A DNA stretch of 7,658 bases from DAOTXS01 sp034435055 (GTDB lineage: Bacteria; Chloroflexota; Anaerolineae; UBA4142). The stretch is taken from contig DAOTXS010000092.1 in NCBI GenBank assembly GCA_034435055.1, positions 1-7,658 of the forward strand, read 5' to 3'. The notes below the pieces were generated by a model, which ran no database searches, was not told the DNA's origin, and worked only from the letters and a program-made list of their open reading frames with translations. Shown here piece after piece: positions 1-6,101 of the stretch. Each line of letters starts with the position of its first letter. Positions within the stretch are counted from its first letter, which is position 1. Made by a program: the position numbers and the translations under genes.

Positions 1-61
1 CACGTGGGTCTTTGAGAGATGCGAAATACTTGGTGATCGTTTGATGAGTCTTGGGCGTCAT
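1..61 (-). CDS. ISAs1-family transposase, N-terminal 20 residues (partial)
   Basis: The start codon is at 59-61 on the minus strand, 5 nt after a strong AGGAGGG site (67-73). Only 20 codons fit before the window edge. The readable peptide ends YFASLKDPR, which matches the conserved opening of the DDE_Tnp_1-associated ('H-repeat') domain of ISAs1 transposases, where a FxxLxDPR signature sits near residue 20. The enzyme would catalyse cut-and-paste or copy transposition through a DDE active site that is not visible here. The C-terminal fragment of an ISAs1-type transposase at the right end of the window supports the family call. Whether the gene is intact outside the window cannot be judged. 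Confidence 0.8.
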   Translation of the reverse strand, partial: MTPKTHQTITKYFASLKDPR

Positions 62-88
62 AGTGTCCCTCCTGGAGAGATGCACTAA

Positions 89-469
89 TTATCGCACAAA
101 ATCGCTTAATTCCTCCAAATGCGATTGCCCTAAGACCGGATAGATCGCCTTGACACCGTCCAGACGTGCCAGTGTCCCAATTTGTGAGCGATCGATCTGA
201 ACGGATATCCCGTTCCAAAGTGTATCGAACGCAAAACGTTCTTTAAAGTTCAAGCCCGCATTCCGCGCATTGTTGCGAAACGTTTGTTTTTCTTGACGAA
301 CGGTGTTGATGTTCGTGCCGTCCGCCGCCGGTGCGCTATTCAGTTCGACGAACCACAGTTCAGGTGTTTCATTGCCCGACGAGATTACTGGACCTTGTGC
401 GCTAACGGACATGACCGATAGCACCATCAAAATGGCTAACAGCACGGTTAGCCGAAATAGTCGTTGCAT
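89..469 (-). pseudogene. S8 (subtilisin-like) serine protease, signal peptide and I9 propeptide only, truncated by IS
   Basis: Residues 1 to about 24 form a classic signal peptide: MQRLFR, then a long hydrophobic stretch ending SVSAQG. Residues 38-112 read like an inhibitor-I9 propeptide of secreted subtilases: the LWFVELNSAP strand, a basic helix with RNNARN, then FDTLWNGISVQI and LARLDGVKAIYPV, which fits the usual 'nGfsv...L..l.gVkav.p' pattern. The native frame stops making sense after residue 112. The last 14 residues (LGQSHLEELSDFVR) are encoded by the IS end that starts at base 133. The whole catalytic domain (Asp/His/Ser) is missing and would lie beyond the insertion, if it survives. 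The start is firm: GGAGGAGGG lies just upstream. Any product would be a secreted stub of the propeptide. The S8/I9 assignment comes from pattern recognition of the propeptide alone. Confidence 0.75.
117..133 (-). repeat. Terminal inverted repeat of the left IS copy
   Basis: On the minus strand this reads TTAGGGCAATCGCATTT, inward toward the transposase. It matches 7527-7543 on the plus strand at all 17 positions, and similarity stops on both sides. The two copies are inverted relative to each other, as expected for opposite ends of the same kind of element. The flanking host bases (GACCGGAT after 133, CCACGCAA before 7527) are not alike, so these two junctions are not the two sides of one simple insertion. 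Confidence 0.85.
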
Positions 470-548
470 GTGTAACCCTCCTCCTGAAAAATTTTAGATA
501 TTGATCGTGGAATCAAGTTGAGTCATAACCTGAATGGCATCACCTCCT
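470..548 (-). promoter_or_regulatory. 5' leader of the truncated S8 protease gene, with a motif set shared with the endonuclease leader
   Basis: In transcript order on the minus strand the leader has AGGAGGTGATGC (548-537), a small inverted repeat TTGAT-TCCACG-ATCAA (516-501), then an extended Shine-Dalgarno CAGGAGGAGGG just before the ATG at 467-469. The endonuclease leader at 4548-4627 carries the same 12-mer, a hairpin with TCCAC in its loop and CAGGAGG, over almost the same total length (79 versus 80 nt). The first AGGAGG is too close to an ATG, and too far from the real start, to be an ordinary ribosome binding site here. I see no convincing promoter immediately upstream. Confidence 0.5.
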
Positions 549-609
549 GTCGCTGGTACTCTGATTTAGTGTTTACACCCAAAGTGCCACCTTGCTTGGA
601 CGAAAAGCA

Positions 610-735
610 CTATTGCTCCGGCGCAGAAATCGACAAGTTGAAATAGTACACGGATGCGCCTGTGATCTTCCAATTGTAATTCAGAAAATCCATCTCTTTG
701 AACCCCAGCGCATCGATAGCTTCACCGTACCCAAA
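610..735 (-). pseudogene. Possible 3' remnant of an unidentified gene (41 open codons)
   Basis: This reading frame is open from just after a TGA (736-738) to a TAG at 610-612. Its peptide ends YYFNLSISAPEQ and contains FKEMDFLNYNWKITGA, which looks like real protein in its mix of aromatic and polar residues. There is no start with a proper ribosome binding site; the only ATG (691-693) would give 27 residues. The upstream part overlaps the hairpin at 719-765. It could be the tail of a deleted gene between the endonuclease and the S8 gene, or a chance frame. I do not recognise a family. Confidence 0.22.
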
Positions 736-765
736 TCACGTAGATCGACTTGGGTACGGTGAAGC
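719..765 (-). terminator. 16-bp stem-loop downstream of the endonuclease gene
   Basis: A perfect 16-bp inverted repeat (719-734 with 750-765; GCTTCACCGTACCCAA and its complement) encloses a 15-nt loop. It begins 18 nt after the endonuclease stop codon. No T-run follows on the minus strand, so it is not a textbook intrinsic terminator. It may protect the 3' end of the long mRNA or terminate in a non-canonical way. Because it is perfectly symmetrical it would form equally in a plus-strand transcript. The position favours a role in the endonuclease transcript. Confidence 0.55.
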
Positions 766-782
766 CAAACTAAACTTGCACA

Positions 783-3700
783 CTAATGTGCGATGATCGT
801 GATATTACCCCCAGAGATTCCAAGCGTTGCATCGGCTTCGTCCGGCGCACCGGGTTGCGTATCGTAGATCACCGTCCCGTTCGCCTTGTTCCAAATCTTG
901 ATGCGAAGCTTGTCATCGCCCATCTGCCAATTCTTGGCACCTGTTACCACGCTGGCGATAAAGCCATAATCGCCGGCATTATTCACTTTGCCAGACCCCT
1001 TTAGCACCGCTTTGTTATCAGACACCACTAGCCAATCGTACACGATGCTGTGGAAGGTGAGATTGCCTTCCTTGAACTGGAAGAGAAACATGCCGTGCGG
1101 CGTTTGAATCCCCTTGGGATACCGGGCAATAAAGCCAAAGTTCGATTTGCCCGTCAGTTTCGGATTTGCCGGGAACGCGCCCGCCGGCGAATCGAAAAAG
1201 CCGCCGCCGGTAACAAAGCCAGCATTCGGGTCAAACACGATGACGTTCTTGAAGATCGGTGATTGTCCGATGCCGCCATCTTTGTCTGTTACCGTCACCT
1301 TCACGGCGTAAAAACCAGCCGCTTTGTAAGCGTGACTGCCGCTCACCGTGCCGGCACCATTCGTCTCGACAATCGTACCCGCCGAGGTTGTACCATCCCC
1401 CCAGTCCCAGGTTGCTGTATGAGTGTCCAACACGCCGGGATCGTTGAACTTGGCAGAGGCGTTGACGGCAGTGTGAACCATCACTGGGATCGGCGCAACA
1501 GTGATTGCTCCAACATTCGGAGCAACATTCAGAATATTGACGGTGGCTTGGGCGGTCGCCGAGAGTCCGCCCGGATCGGTAACCTTCACTTTGATCGTAC
1601 GCGAGCCAGGACCATCCAACCCGGCGGCGGAAAAAGTCGCGCTCTTGCCACTTGTTTCAAACGTACCATCGTTATTCAAGTCCCAGCCGTAAGTGAGCGC
1701 ATTGCCGTCAGGGTCGCTACCGGTTGCCGTTACTGTAACCGATGCACCTTCGTTCACATTGTAAGGACCACCCGCGTTCACGGTTGGCGGTCCGTTCAAT
1801 GTGAGACCAACTACAATCGGGTCATGATCAGACACACGGTACTGATCTGGCGCATACAAACTTGCAATTTGCCCCGCGCTCTTGAAATCGGTGTTGTAAT
1901 CGAGGACACTGGGTTCATCGGCGTTGATGTGCCATTCAACTACGCCCGCCACTTGACTAGTCGTCAGACTGGCGGAGCCAAGCGCGTGATCGAGATAGCC
2001 CCACTGTCCATCGAACACGTACGAGTACGCATCCGAATTCAAGTACTGGGCGACCAAATTAGTAAAGCCAGCGTTTTTGATTACGTTCACCGGGTCTTCC
2101 ATCGCGTACGAGTTCAAGTCGCCGATGATGAGCACATCCGGATCACCAACCCCGGTCGGATCGGTGGCAAGCCACGCGACCAATTCGTTTGCGGCATTTC
2201 GACGAACGATGTTGCAGTTGCCTTGTCCGTCGCCGGCATCGGGCGCATCACACGCGCTCCCCTTGCTCTTCAAGTGATTAACGTCCACCACAAATTTTGC
2301 GCCGTTCGAGTTCTGTTGGAACGCTTGCGCAAGCGAGGGACGATTGCGCGGCGCGCTATCGCCGCCGTTCACAAACGCAACCGAATTCAGCACCGCCGTT
2401 CCCAGCGGCGTAACTTTGCCGGGTTTGTAAATCATCCCCACTTTGATCGCGTCTGTGCCGAGCGCGTTAATTTGTCCCGTTCGCGCATCCGCATCGATGA
2501 ACGCAAAAGTGCCGGGCGCGGTCGCCGCGTTCAATCGATTCACCAAATCTTGAATCGCGCTGGTCGCGCCGTATCCATCATTCTCGATTTCGTTTATGCC
2601 GATGATGTCCGCACCGGTGGCGATAATCGCGGCAACTGTCTTGGGCGATTGTCGATCAAACTCGGCTTGAGTGTCTGCGCCGCGACAGTCGGTTGCCGCG
2701 CCGCCGACGCCAAGCGCACAATTATCCACGGTGTCGGGCAAGCCATCGAACGTGTTAAAGTAGTTGAGCAAGTTCATTGCCGCCACGCGCAACGTGCCGC
2801 CCGGCGATGGCATCGACGCGGGGCGCGGATTTGCCGGTTGGAAGTTCGGAACACTGCCGCCCAATGCATTGATCGGTCGCACACGATACGCGTTACCGCT
2901 GGCGGCATTACCTGCCCACGTGTACGTCATCACACCGATGATGCCGGTCGCCGTGTCACCGCCGCGCAATGTGTTACTCGCCGAAAGCGGATTGCCGCCA
3001 CGCCCAAATCGAATCGGATCAGGATTTTGGTTGTTTTGTTCATCGTCGATGATGATGCGATTGAGATTGTTCTGCGCCTGCAGTGCAAGTGCCGGTGCGC
3101 CGGGAGCAACCACATTCGTCGGTTGTTTCAGGCGCGCGCCCGATGACATCACCACTTGGCCAAACCGACCGAGTTGGAAATGTTCCGTGACGTAGAGCGT
3201 TTGCGGCAGACGCACGAGCATTCCTTCGTAGCGTTCTGGGAAACTGGCAGAAGAAAATGGCAAAGTTACATCCACTGGATTGACACTGCCCGTACCGCAT
3301 TGCGTAATCGACGTTGCGGTGATCTGGGTTTGATCTTGGAATTCCGCCGCGGTACCGGTAACACGAACTACCTGTCCTAGCGCAACGTTGTTGTTATTGC
3401 CATTGAAAACGAAAATCCCGTCGGAGGTTGCCGGATTGCCATCGCCAGTCAGGTCTTGCATATAAAAACCACGTAGCGTCGGCGACGCGCCTTCGTAATC
3501 GCCAATCACGACGCCTTGTGTGGTTACGGTGCCAGTAATCGCGGCGGTAGCGCCAGCACCTTGAATCTGCGGAATCGGCGTGAAGGGCAACGCACAAATG
3601 CCAGCGGTGGTGAAGGTGGCGACAAAGTTGGCAGTCATTGTGTCCGGCGGATCATTTGCATCTTGATCGCTGACTTGTGCGGCAACCACGGTGAATGTAC

Positions 3701-4547
3701 ACGTTTCACCAGCAACAAAATCCGCAGCCGGGTTGAGGGTGAAGGTTGTGGGACCGCCGGTCACACTTGCTGTGTGAGCGCCACTCGTACCGCAGGAAAT
3801 TGTAAACCAAGCGCCGGTTACATTGACCGGCTCGCTGAACGTGACAGTAACATCCGCGTTCAGCGCAACATTCGTTGCGCCATTGGCAGGAGTGGAGCTG
3901 ACCACCGAGGGAGCAACATCGCTTACACTGAGAGTATGGCTCCCCAGCCCATCGAAGGTGTCGGTTGCATAGCCATCCCACTGCACCGCTGGATCAAAAA
4001 CATCATTAGGATTTGTGTCGCCTGCTTGAATATTGGCTTTGCGGCGCAGGGTGTTATCGGCAGTGCTAGTAACGTCGGAGCCCCATTCGGTGCCGGGGTC
4101 GAAACCAACCTGCCCAATCACATCGATTACGGTTGTGCTCTTGCGCAATACCACCACATCATCGCCGTTATACCATCCAGCACCGTTGGTTTGATCCGCT
4201 TGAGCCAAGATCGTTGCGTTGGCACCACTGTGCGCAAGCACGAAAACATCGCCATTGGCAATCGTCCCGGTCAAACTGATCGTCAAAGTTGGCGTTACAC
4301 TGCCATTAAAATACATCTGGACATTGTAACCGCCAGCAGTTAAATCAACTGTCGCACCGGTGCCGTTGTAGATTTCGAGTGCTTTGTTGTTGCTGGAACC
4401 TTCGATATACTCTGAGAAGAATAATTCGGTCGGGGCAGCACGCACCGGTTGAACACCCGTAGAGAGACCGGCAAAGAAGAGCGTGACAATGACCGCGATC
4501 CAAAGCCAGCGCCATTGCTTGATGAGAGAATTCTTGACGTTCGACAT
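783..4547 (-). CDS. Secreted ExeM/NucH-family endonuclease with LTD, Ig-like, EEP nuclease and PKD domains
   Basis: A 1254-residue exported nuclease, probably degrading extracellular DNA for nutrient gain or biofilm turnover. Domains in order: signal peptide, about 1-38 (hydrophobic 16-31, cleavage near VRAAP); lamin-tail (LTD) domain, 42-206 (LFFSEYIEGSSNNKALEIYN); SbsA-type bacterial Ig domain, about 212-315; OB-fold-like ExeM segment, about 322-568; endonuclease/exonuclease/phosphatase domain, 585-915; a PKD-type domain, about 919-1006, and a second, about 1010-1105; and a C-terminal 'FVTGGGFFDSP' domain, 1110-1254, a type I recall at the ends of other secreted proteins. Expected EEP residues are present: N592, E653, H758 in NHLKSKG, D810 and N812 in GDLN, D853 in YLDHAL, D907 and H908 in SDHDP. 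It looks full length and catalytically intact. The start is fixed by AGGAGG (4556-4561) 8 nt upstream. There is no sortase motif or membrane anchor, so release or surface binding through the C-terminal domains is likely. Confidence 0.93.
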   Translation of the reverse strand: MSNVKNSLIKQWRWLWIAVIVTLFFAGLSTGVQPVRAAPTELFFSEYIEGSSNNKALEIYNGTGATVDLTAGGYNVQMYFNGSVTPTLTISLTGTIANGDVFVLAHSGANATILAQADQTNGAGWYNGDDVVVLRKSTTVIDVIGQVGFDPGTEWGSDVTSTADNTLRRKANIQAGDTNPNDVFDPAVQWDGYATDTFDGLGSHTLSVSDVAPSVVSSTPANGATNVALNADVTVTFSEPVNVTGAWFTISCGTSGAHTASVTGGPTTFTLNPAADFVAGETCTFTVVAAQVSDQDANDPPDTMTANFVATFTTAGICALPFTPIPQIQGAGATAAITGTVTTQGVVIGDYEGASPTLRGFYMQDLTGDGNPATSDGIFVFNGNNNNVALGQVVRVTGTAAEFQDQTQITATSITQCGTGSVNPVDVTLPFSSASFPERYEGMLVRLPQTLYVTEHFQLGRFGQVVMSSGARLKQPTNVVAPGAPALALQAQNNLNRIIIDDEQNNQNPDPIRFGRGGNPLSASNTLRGGDTATGIIGVMTYTWAGNAASGNAYRVRPINALGGSVPNFQPANPRPASMPSPGGTLRVAAMNLLNYFNTFDGLPDTVDNCALGVGGAATDCRGADTQAEFDRQSPKTVAAIIATGADIIGINEIENDGYGATSAIQDLVNRLNAATAPGTFAFIDADARTGQINALGTDAIKVGMIYKPGKVTPLGTAVLNSVAFVNGGDSAPRNRPSLAQAFQQNSNGAKFVVDVNHLKSKGSACDAPDAGDGQGNCNIVRRNAANELVAWLATDPTGVGDPDVLIIGDLNSYAMEDPVNVIKNAGFTNLVAQYLNSDAYSYVFDGQWGYLDHALGSASLTTSQVAGVVEWHINADEPSVLDYNTDFKSAGQIASLYAPDQYRVSDHDPIVVGLTLNGPPTVNAGGPYNVNEGASVTVTATGSDPDGNALTYGWDLNNDGTFETSGKSATFSAAGLDGPGSRTIKVKVTDPGGLSATAQATVNILNVAPNVGAITVAPIPVMVHTAVNASAKFNDPGVLDTHTATWDWGDGTTSAGTIVETNGAGTVSGSHAYKAAGFYAVKVTVTDKDGGIGQSPIFKNVIVFDPNAGFVTGGGFFDSPAGAFPANPKLTGKSNFGFIARYPKGIQTPHGMFLFQFKEGNLTFHSIVYDWLVVSDNKAVLKGSGKVNNAGDYGFIASVVTGAKNWQMGDDKLRIKIWNKANGTVIYDTQPGAPDEADATLGISGGNITIIAH

Positions 4548-4627
4548 TGTTACAACCTCCTGGACAAAGATGAGTGGAATCCATCAACCAAACGAACGGT
4601 GAATCTCGGCTAGTCGCATCACCTCCT
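4548..4627 (-). promoter_or_regulatory. Start-proximal leader of the endonuclease gene: Shine-Dalgarno, hairpin and shared 12-mer
   Basis: On the minus strand the order is AGGAGGTGATGC (4627-4616), a small stem GATG/CATC (4585-4582 with 4572-4569) whose 9-nt loop is GATTCCACT, and CCAGGAGG leading to the ATG. The S8 gene leader repeats this order. The loop sequences share TCCAC while the stems differ (TTGAT/ATCAA in the S8 leader), which is what a conserved small RNA structure would look like. The loop could pair with GGTGGA further upstream in the same leader. These pairings are read by eye only. Confidence 0.5.
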
Positions 4628-4654
4628 CAATTATGTTGCGGTGAATGTTAGAAG

Positions 4655-4679
4655 AAAAACAAAAAACCGCGTCACACGG
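4655..4679 (-). terminator. Terminator-like hairpin with U-rich tail inside the endonuclease leader
   Basis: On the minus strand CCGTG-TGA-CGCGG forms a 5-bp stem including one G-U pair (4679-4675 with 4671-4667). It is followed by TTTTTTGTTTTT (4666-4655). The stem is short but the U-tract is strong. It lies about 95-120 nt downstream of the start site expected from the promoter at 4782-4810 and about 110 nt before the start codon. This suggests either an attenuated leader or a short independent RNA. An upstream AACCG (4699-4695) could compete for the CGGTT at the base of the hairpin. Confidence 0.4.
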
Positions 4680-4781
4680 AAATGTAAGCACGGTCGGTTA
4701 CGCCATTTGCTCCACCTGGCATTCGGCGTCCAAACGAAACAGCCAAGCTTCATTGCTCCCGTTTCTATTCAATTTGGTCAA

Positions 4782-4810
4782 ATTATAACCTTAGGCAATC
4801 GACTTGTCAA
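4782..4810 (-). promoter_or_regulatory. Consensus sigma70 promoter for the endonuclease leader
   Basis: The minus strand reads TTGACA (4810-4805), a 17-bp spacer and TATAAT (4787-4782), an exact match to consensus in both boxes and spacing. The expected start is near 4775, giving a leader of about 230 nt before the endonuclease start codon. The divergent 4548-4885 gap (338 bp) therefore holds this promoter, the leader features described separately and the M24 promoter, but no gene that I can support. Confidence 0.85.
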
Positions 4811-4827
4811 CAGCAGTTTCTATAAAT

Positions 4828-4855
4828 TTTGCAGATTGGAAAAACCAGATATAAT
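4828..4855 (+). promoter_or_regulatory. Probable sigma70 promoter of the M24 gene
   Basis: A perfect TATAAT at 4850-4855 is preceded, with a 16-bp spacer, by a weak TTTGCA (4828-4833). A start near 4862 leaves a leader of about 24 nt containing AAAGGA (4874-4879), 6 nt before the ATG. It fires away from the endonuclease promoter, whose -35 box lies about 20 bp to the left, so the two could share regulators. Confidence 0.6.
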
Positions 4856-4885
4856 TTTGGAACCCTCGAACACAAAGGATAATCT

Positions 4886-5977
4886 ATGCGCGAACTTACT
4901 CTCAAACAAAAACGCATCCAAACCTTACTCGCCGAAAAAAATCTCGACGCGCTTTGGCTCCAGCGCACCAGCAGTTTCGCGTGGGCAACGTGCGGCGCAG
5001 CATCTTACATCAACACAGCATCGACGACTGGCGCCGCATCGCTTCTCATCACCCCCAACGCACGTTACCTCATCACGAATAACATCGAACGACCGCGTTT
5101 GGAAAACGAAGAACAACTTGCCGCGCAGGGTTGGGAATTTCGAACCGCGTTCTGGCACGACGCCAACCCAGCGATTGCCGAACTCACCCGCGGACTGAAA
5201 CTCGGCACCGATTTTCCGGTTGCCGGCGCAACCGATTTGTCCAATGAAATGGCACGACTGCGGGCGAACCTCACCCCCGAAGAAAACGAGCGCATCCGCG
5301 CGCTTGGCAAAATTTGTGCCGAGGCGATGAATGCGGCGATTCGCGCGGTACGTCCCGGGCAAACCGAGTTTGAAATCGCGGCGCGGCTTGGGCAAGCGGC
5401 GCAATCACGCGGCGTACAACCGATTGTCAATCTCGTCGCAACCGACGAGCGCATCTTCAACTATCGACACCCATTGCCCACAACAAAGAAACTTACCAAG
5501 TATGCAATGCTCGTACTGAGCGGACGCAAGTGGGGCTTGTGCTGTTCGATTACACGCCTTGTGCATTTCGGCAAATTGCCGGACGAACTTCGCCGCAAAG
5601 CGGAAGCGTGCGCGCGCGTGGATGCGACCTTCATCGCCGCAACGCGTCCCGGTAAAAAATTGAGCGAGGTGGTCCAGCGCGCAATCGATGCTTATGCCGC
5701 CGCCGGCTTTGCGGACGAATGGCATTTGCATCATCAAGGCGGATCCACCGGCTACGAACCGCGTGAATATTTGGGCGCTCCAAATTCAAACGACGTTGTG
5801 GCGCGGGGTCAGGCGTACGCGTGGAATCCTTCGATCACTGGCACCAAATCGGAGGATACGATTCTCGTCGGTGAACATAGCAACGAGGTAATTACGCAAA
5901 TCGCTGGATGGCAAACGATTTCAATCAATCTCAATGGGCAAGTCATCGAACGCCCTGCAATTTTAGAAATCATCTGA
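4886..5977 (+). CDS. M24 family (Xaa-Pro peptidase/creatinase-like) protein lacking most metal ligands
   Basis: A 363-residue cytosolic protein with no signal peptide. Residues 1 to about 125 form a creatinase-type N-terminal domain, then the hallmark linker LRANLTPEENERIRALGKIC (125-144) leads into a pita-bread C-terminal domain. The segment 208-226 (MLVLSGRKWGLCCSITRLV) aligns with the family's 'DlG...gY.sDiTR' but carries no aspartate. The 'GHGiG' region is HLHHQGGSTGY (280-290), which keeps a histidine. The 'EP' glutamate is N314 in AYAWNPSI. Only E323 of SEDTILV matches a glutamate ligand. Canonical dinuclear metal binding is therefore unlikely. Strong order around HHQGG, REY and KSEDT suggests a functional variant subfamily rather than decay. 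It is monocistronic: own promoter upstream, strong terminator downstream. Substrate unknown; an automatic 'Xaa-Pro aminopeptidase' label would overstate it. Confidence 0.82.
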   Translation: MRELTLKQKRIQTLLAEKNLDALWLQRTSSFAWATCGAASYINTASTTGAASLLITPNARYLITNNIERPRLENEEQLAAQGWEFRTAFWHDANPAIAELTRGLKLGTDFPVAGATDLSNEMARLRANLTPEENERIRALGKICAEAMNAAIRAVRPGQTEFEIAARLGQAAQSRGVQPIVNLVATDERIFNYRHPLPTTKKLTKYAMLVLSGRKWGLCCSITRLVHFGKLPDELRRKAEACARVDATFIAATRPGKKLSEVVQRAIDAYAAAGFADEWHLHHQGGSTGYEPREYLGAPNSNDVVARGQAYAWNPSITGTKSEDTILVGEHSNEVITQIAGWQTISINLNGQVIERPAILEII

Positions 5978-5994
5978 CTCCCGCCGCACTTCCC

Positions 5995-6028
5995 TGTCCC
6001 GAAAGCGCAACGCTTTCGGGACATTTTT
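5995..6028 (+). terminator. Intrinsic terminator of the M24 gene
   Basis: A perfect 13-bp stem (TGTCCCGAAAGCG, 5995-6007, with 6011-6023) has a CAA loop and is followed by TTTTT. It starts 18 nt after the M24 stop codon. It separates this gene from the TetR unit, whose promoter begins only 10 bp further on. Confidence 0.92.
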
Positions 6029-6037
6029 ATTGCGGGC

Positions 6038-6066
6038 TTGACAAAAATGTCTTTTTACTGTAAAAT
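6038..6066 (+). promoter_or_regulatory. Sigma70 promoter of the tetR-type unit
   Basis: TTGACA (6038-6043), a 17-bp spacer and TAAAAT (6061-6066) give a near-perfect sigma70 promoter. The start site is expected near 6073, inside the palindromes described at 6057-6081. A leader of about 29 nt follows with no clear Shine-Dalgarno before the ATG at 6102, so translation of the regulator may be weak. Confidence 0.88.
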
Positions 6067-6081
6067 GTTTACAGTGTAAAC
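6057..6081 (+). promoter_or_regulatory. Overlapping palindromic operator, likely bound by the adjacent TetR protein
   Basis: Three alternating half-sites occur: TGTAAA (6059-6064), TTTACA (6068-6073), TGTAAA (6075-6080). They build two perfect interlocking palindromes: ACTGTAAA-ATG-TTTACAGT (6057-6075) and GTTTACA-G-TGTAAAC (6067-6081). They cover the -10 box and the start site, so a bound dimer would block transcription. TetR-family regulators commonly repress their own promoters through operators of this form. That this protein binds here is inference from position. Confidence 0.78.
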
Positions 6082-6101
6082 TTTAGTAATATCAGATAAC
6101 T

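Larger units (their letters stand above)
1..133 (-). mobile_element. ISAs1-family insertion sequence, 5' end only (runs off the left edge)
   Basis: This is the transposase-proximal end of an insertion sequence that continues beyond base 1. Three things define it. A transposase start lies at 59-61 with a good ribosome binding site. A terminal sequence, TTAGGGCAATCGCATTT, reads inward on the minus strand from 133 to 117. The same 17-mer recurs as the end of a second element at 7527-7543. The outer boundary is set at about 133 because identity between the two ends stops there, with an error of 1-3 bases. The element lies inside an S8 protease gene. A GATAAT box at 88-93 with a weak TTGGAG 19 bp upstream may be the transposase promoter. 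The family call rests on the transposase fragments at both window ends. Confidence 0.85.

Noticed and set aside
1263..3146. Plus-strand open frame of 627 codons opposite the endonuclease gene
   Set aside because: It is an antisense shadow: its peptide is rich in R, H, I and V in a repetitive way with no domain, signal peptide or ribosome binding site, while the minus-strand frame has clear nuclease motifs throughout.
3516..4343. Plus-strand open frame of 275 codons opposite the N-terminal half of the endonuclease
   Set aside because: Cysteine-, arginine- and glycine-rich antisense reading of the LTD and Ig-like domains with no recognisable protein features.
4616..4627. AGGAGGTGATGC as a start signal for an 11-codon leader peptide (ATG at 4620-4618)
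   Set aside because: The ATG is only 2 nt from AGGAGG, too close for normal initiation, and the peptide MRLAEIHRSFGW has no run of regulatory codons. The repeat of the motif in the other leader was kept as a finding instead.
4655..4776. A known riboswitch class (c-di-GMP, SAM, TPP, glycine, fluoride) in the endonuclease leader
   Set aside because: I compared the leader with the conserved cores I remember and found none; only promoter, hairpin and U-tract geometry can be supported.
4641..5198. Plus-strand open frame of 185 codons overlapping the M24 start
   Set aside because: It covers both promoters and the leader, then runs out of frame through the well-supported M24 gene; its peptide is low in hydrophobic structure and has no ribosome binding site.
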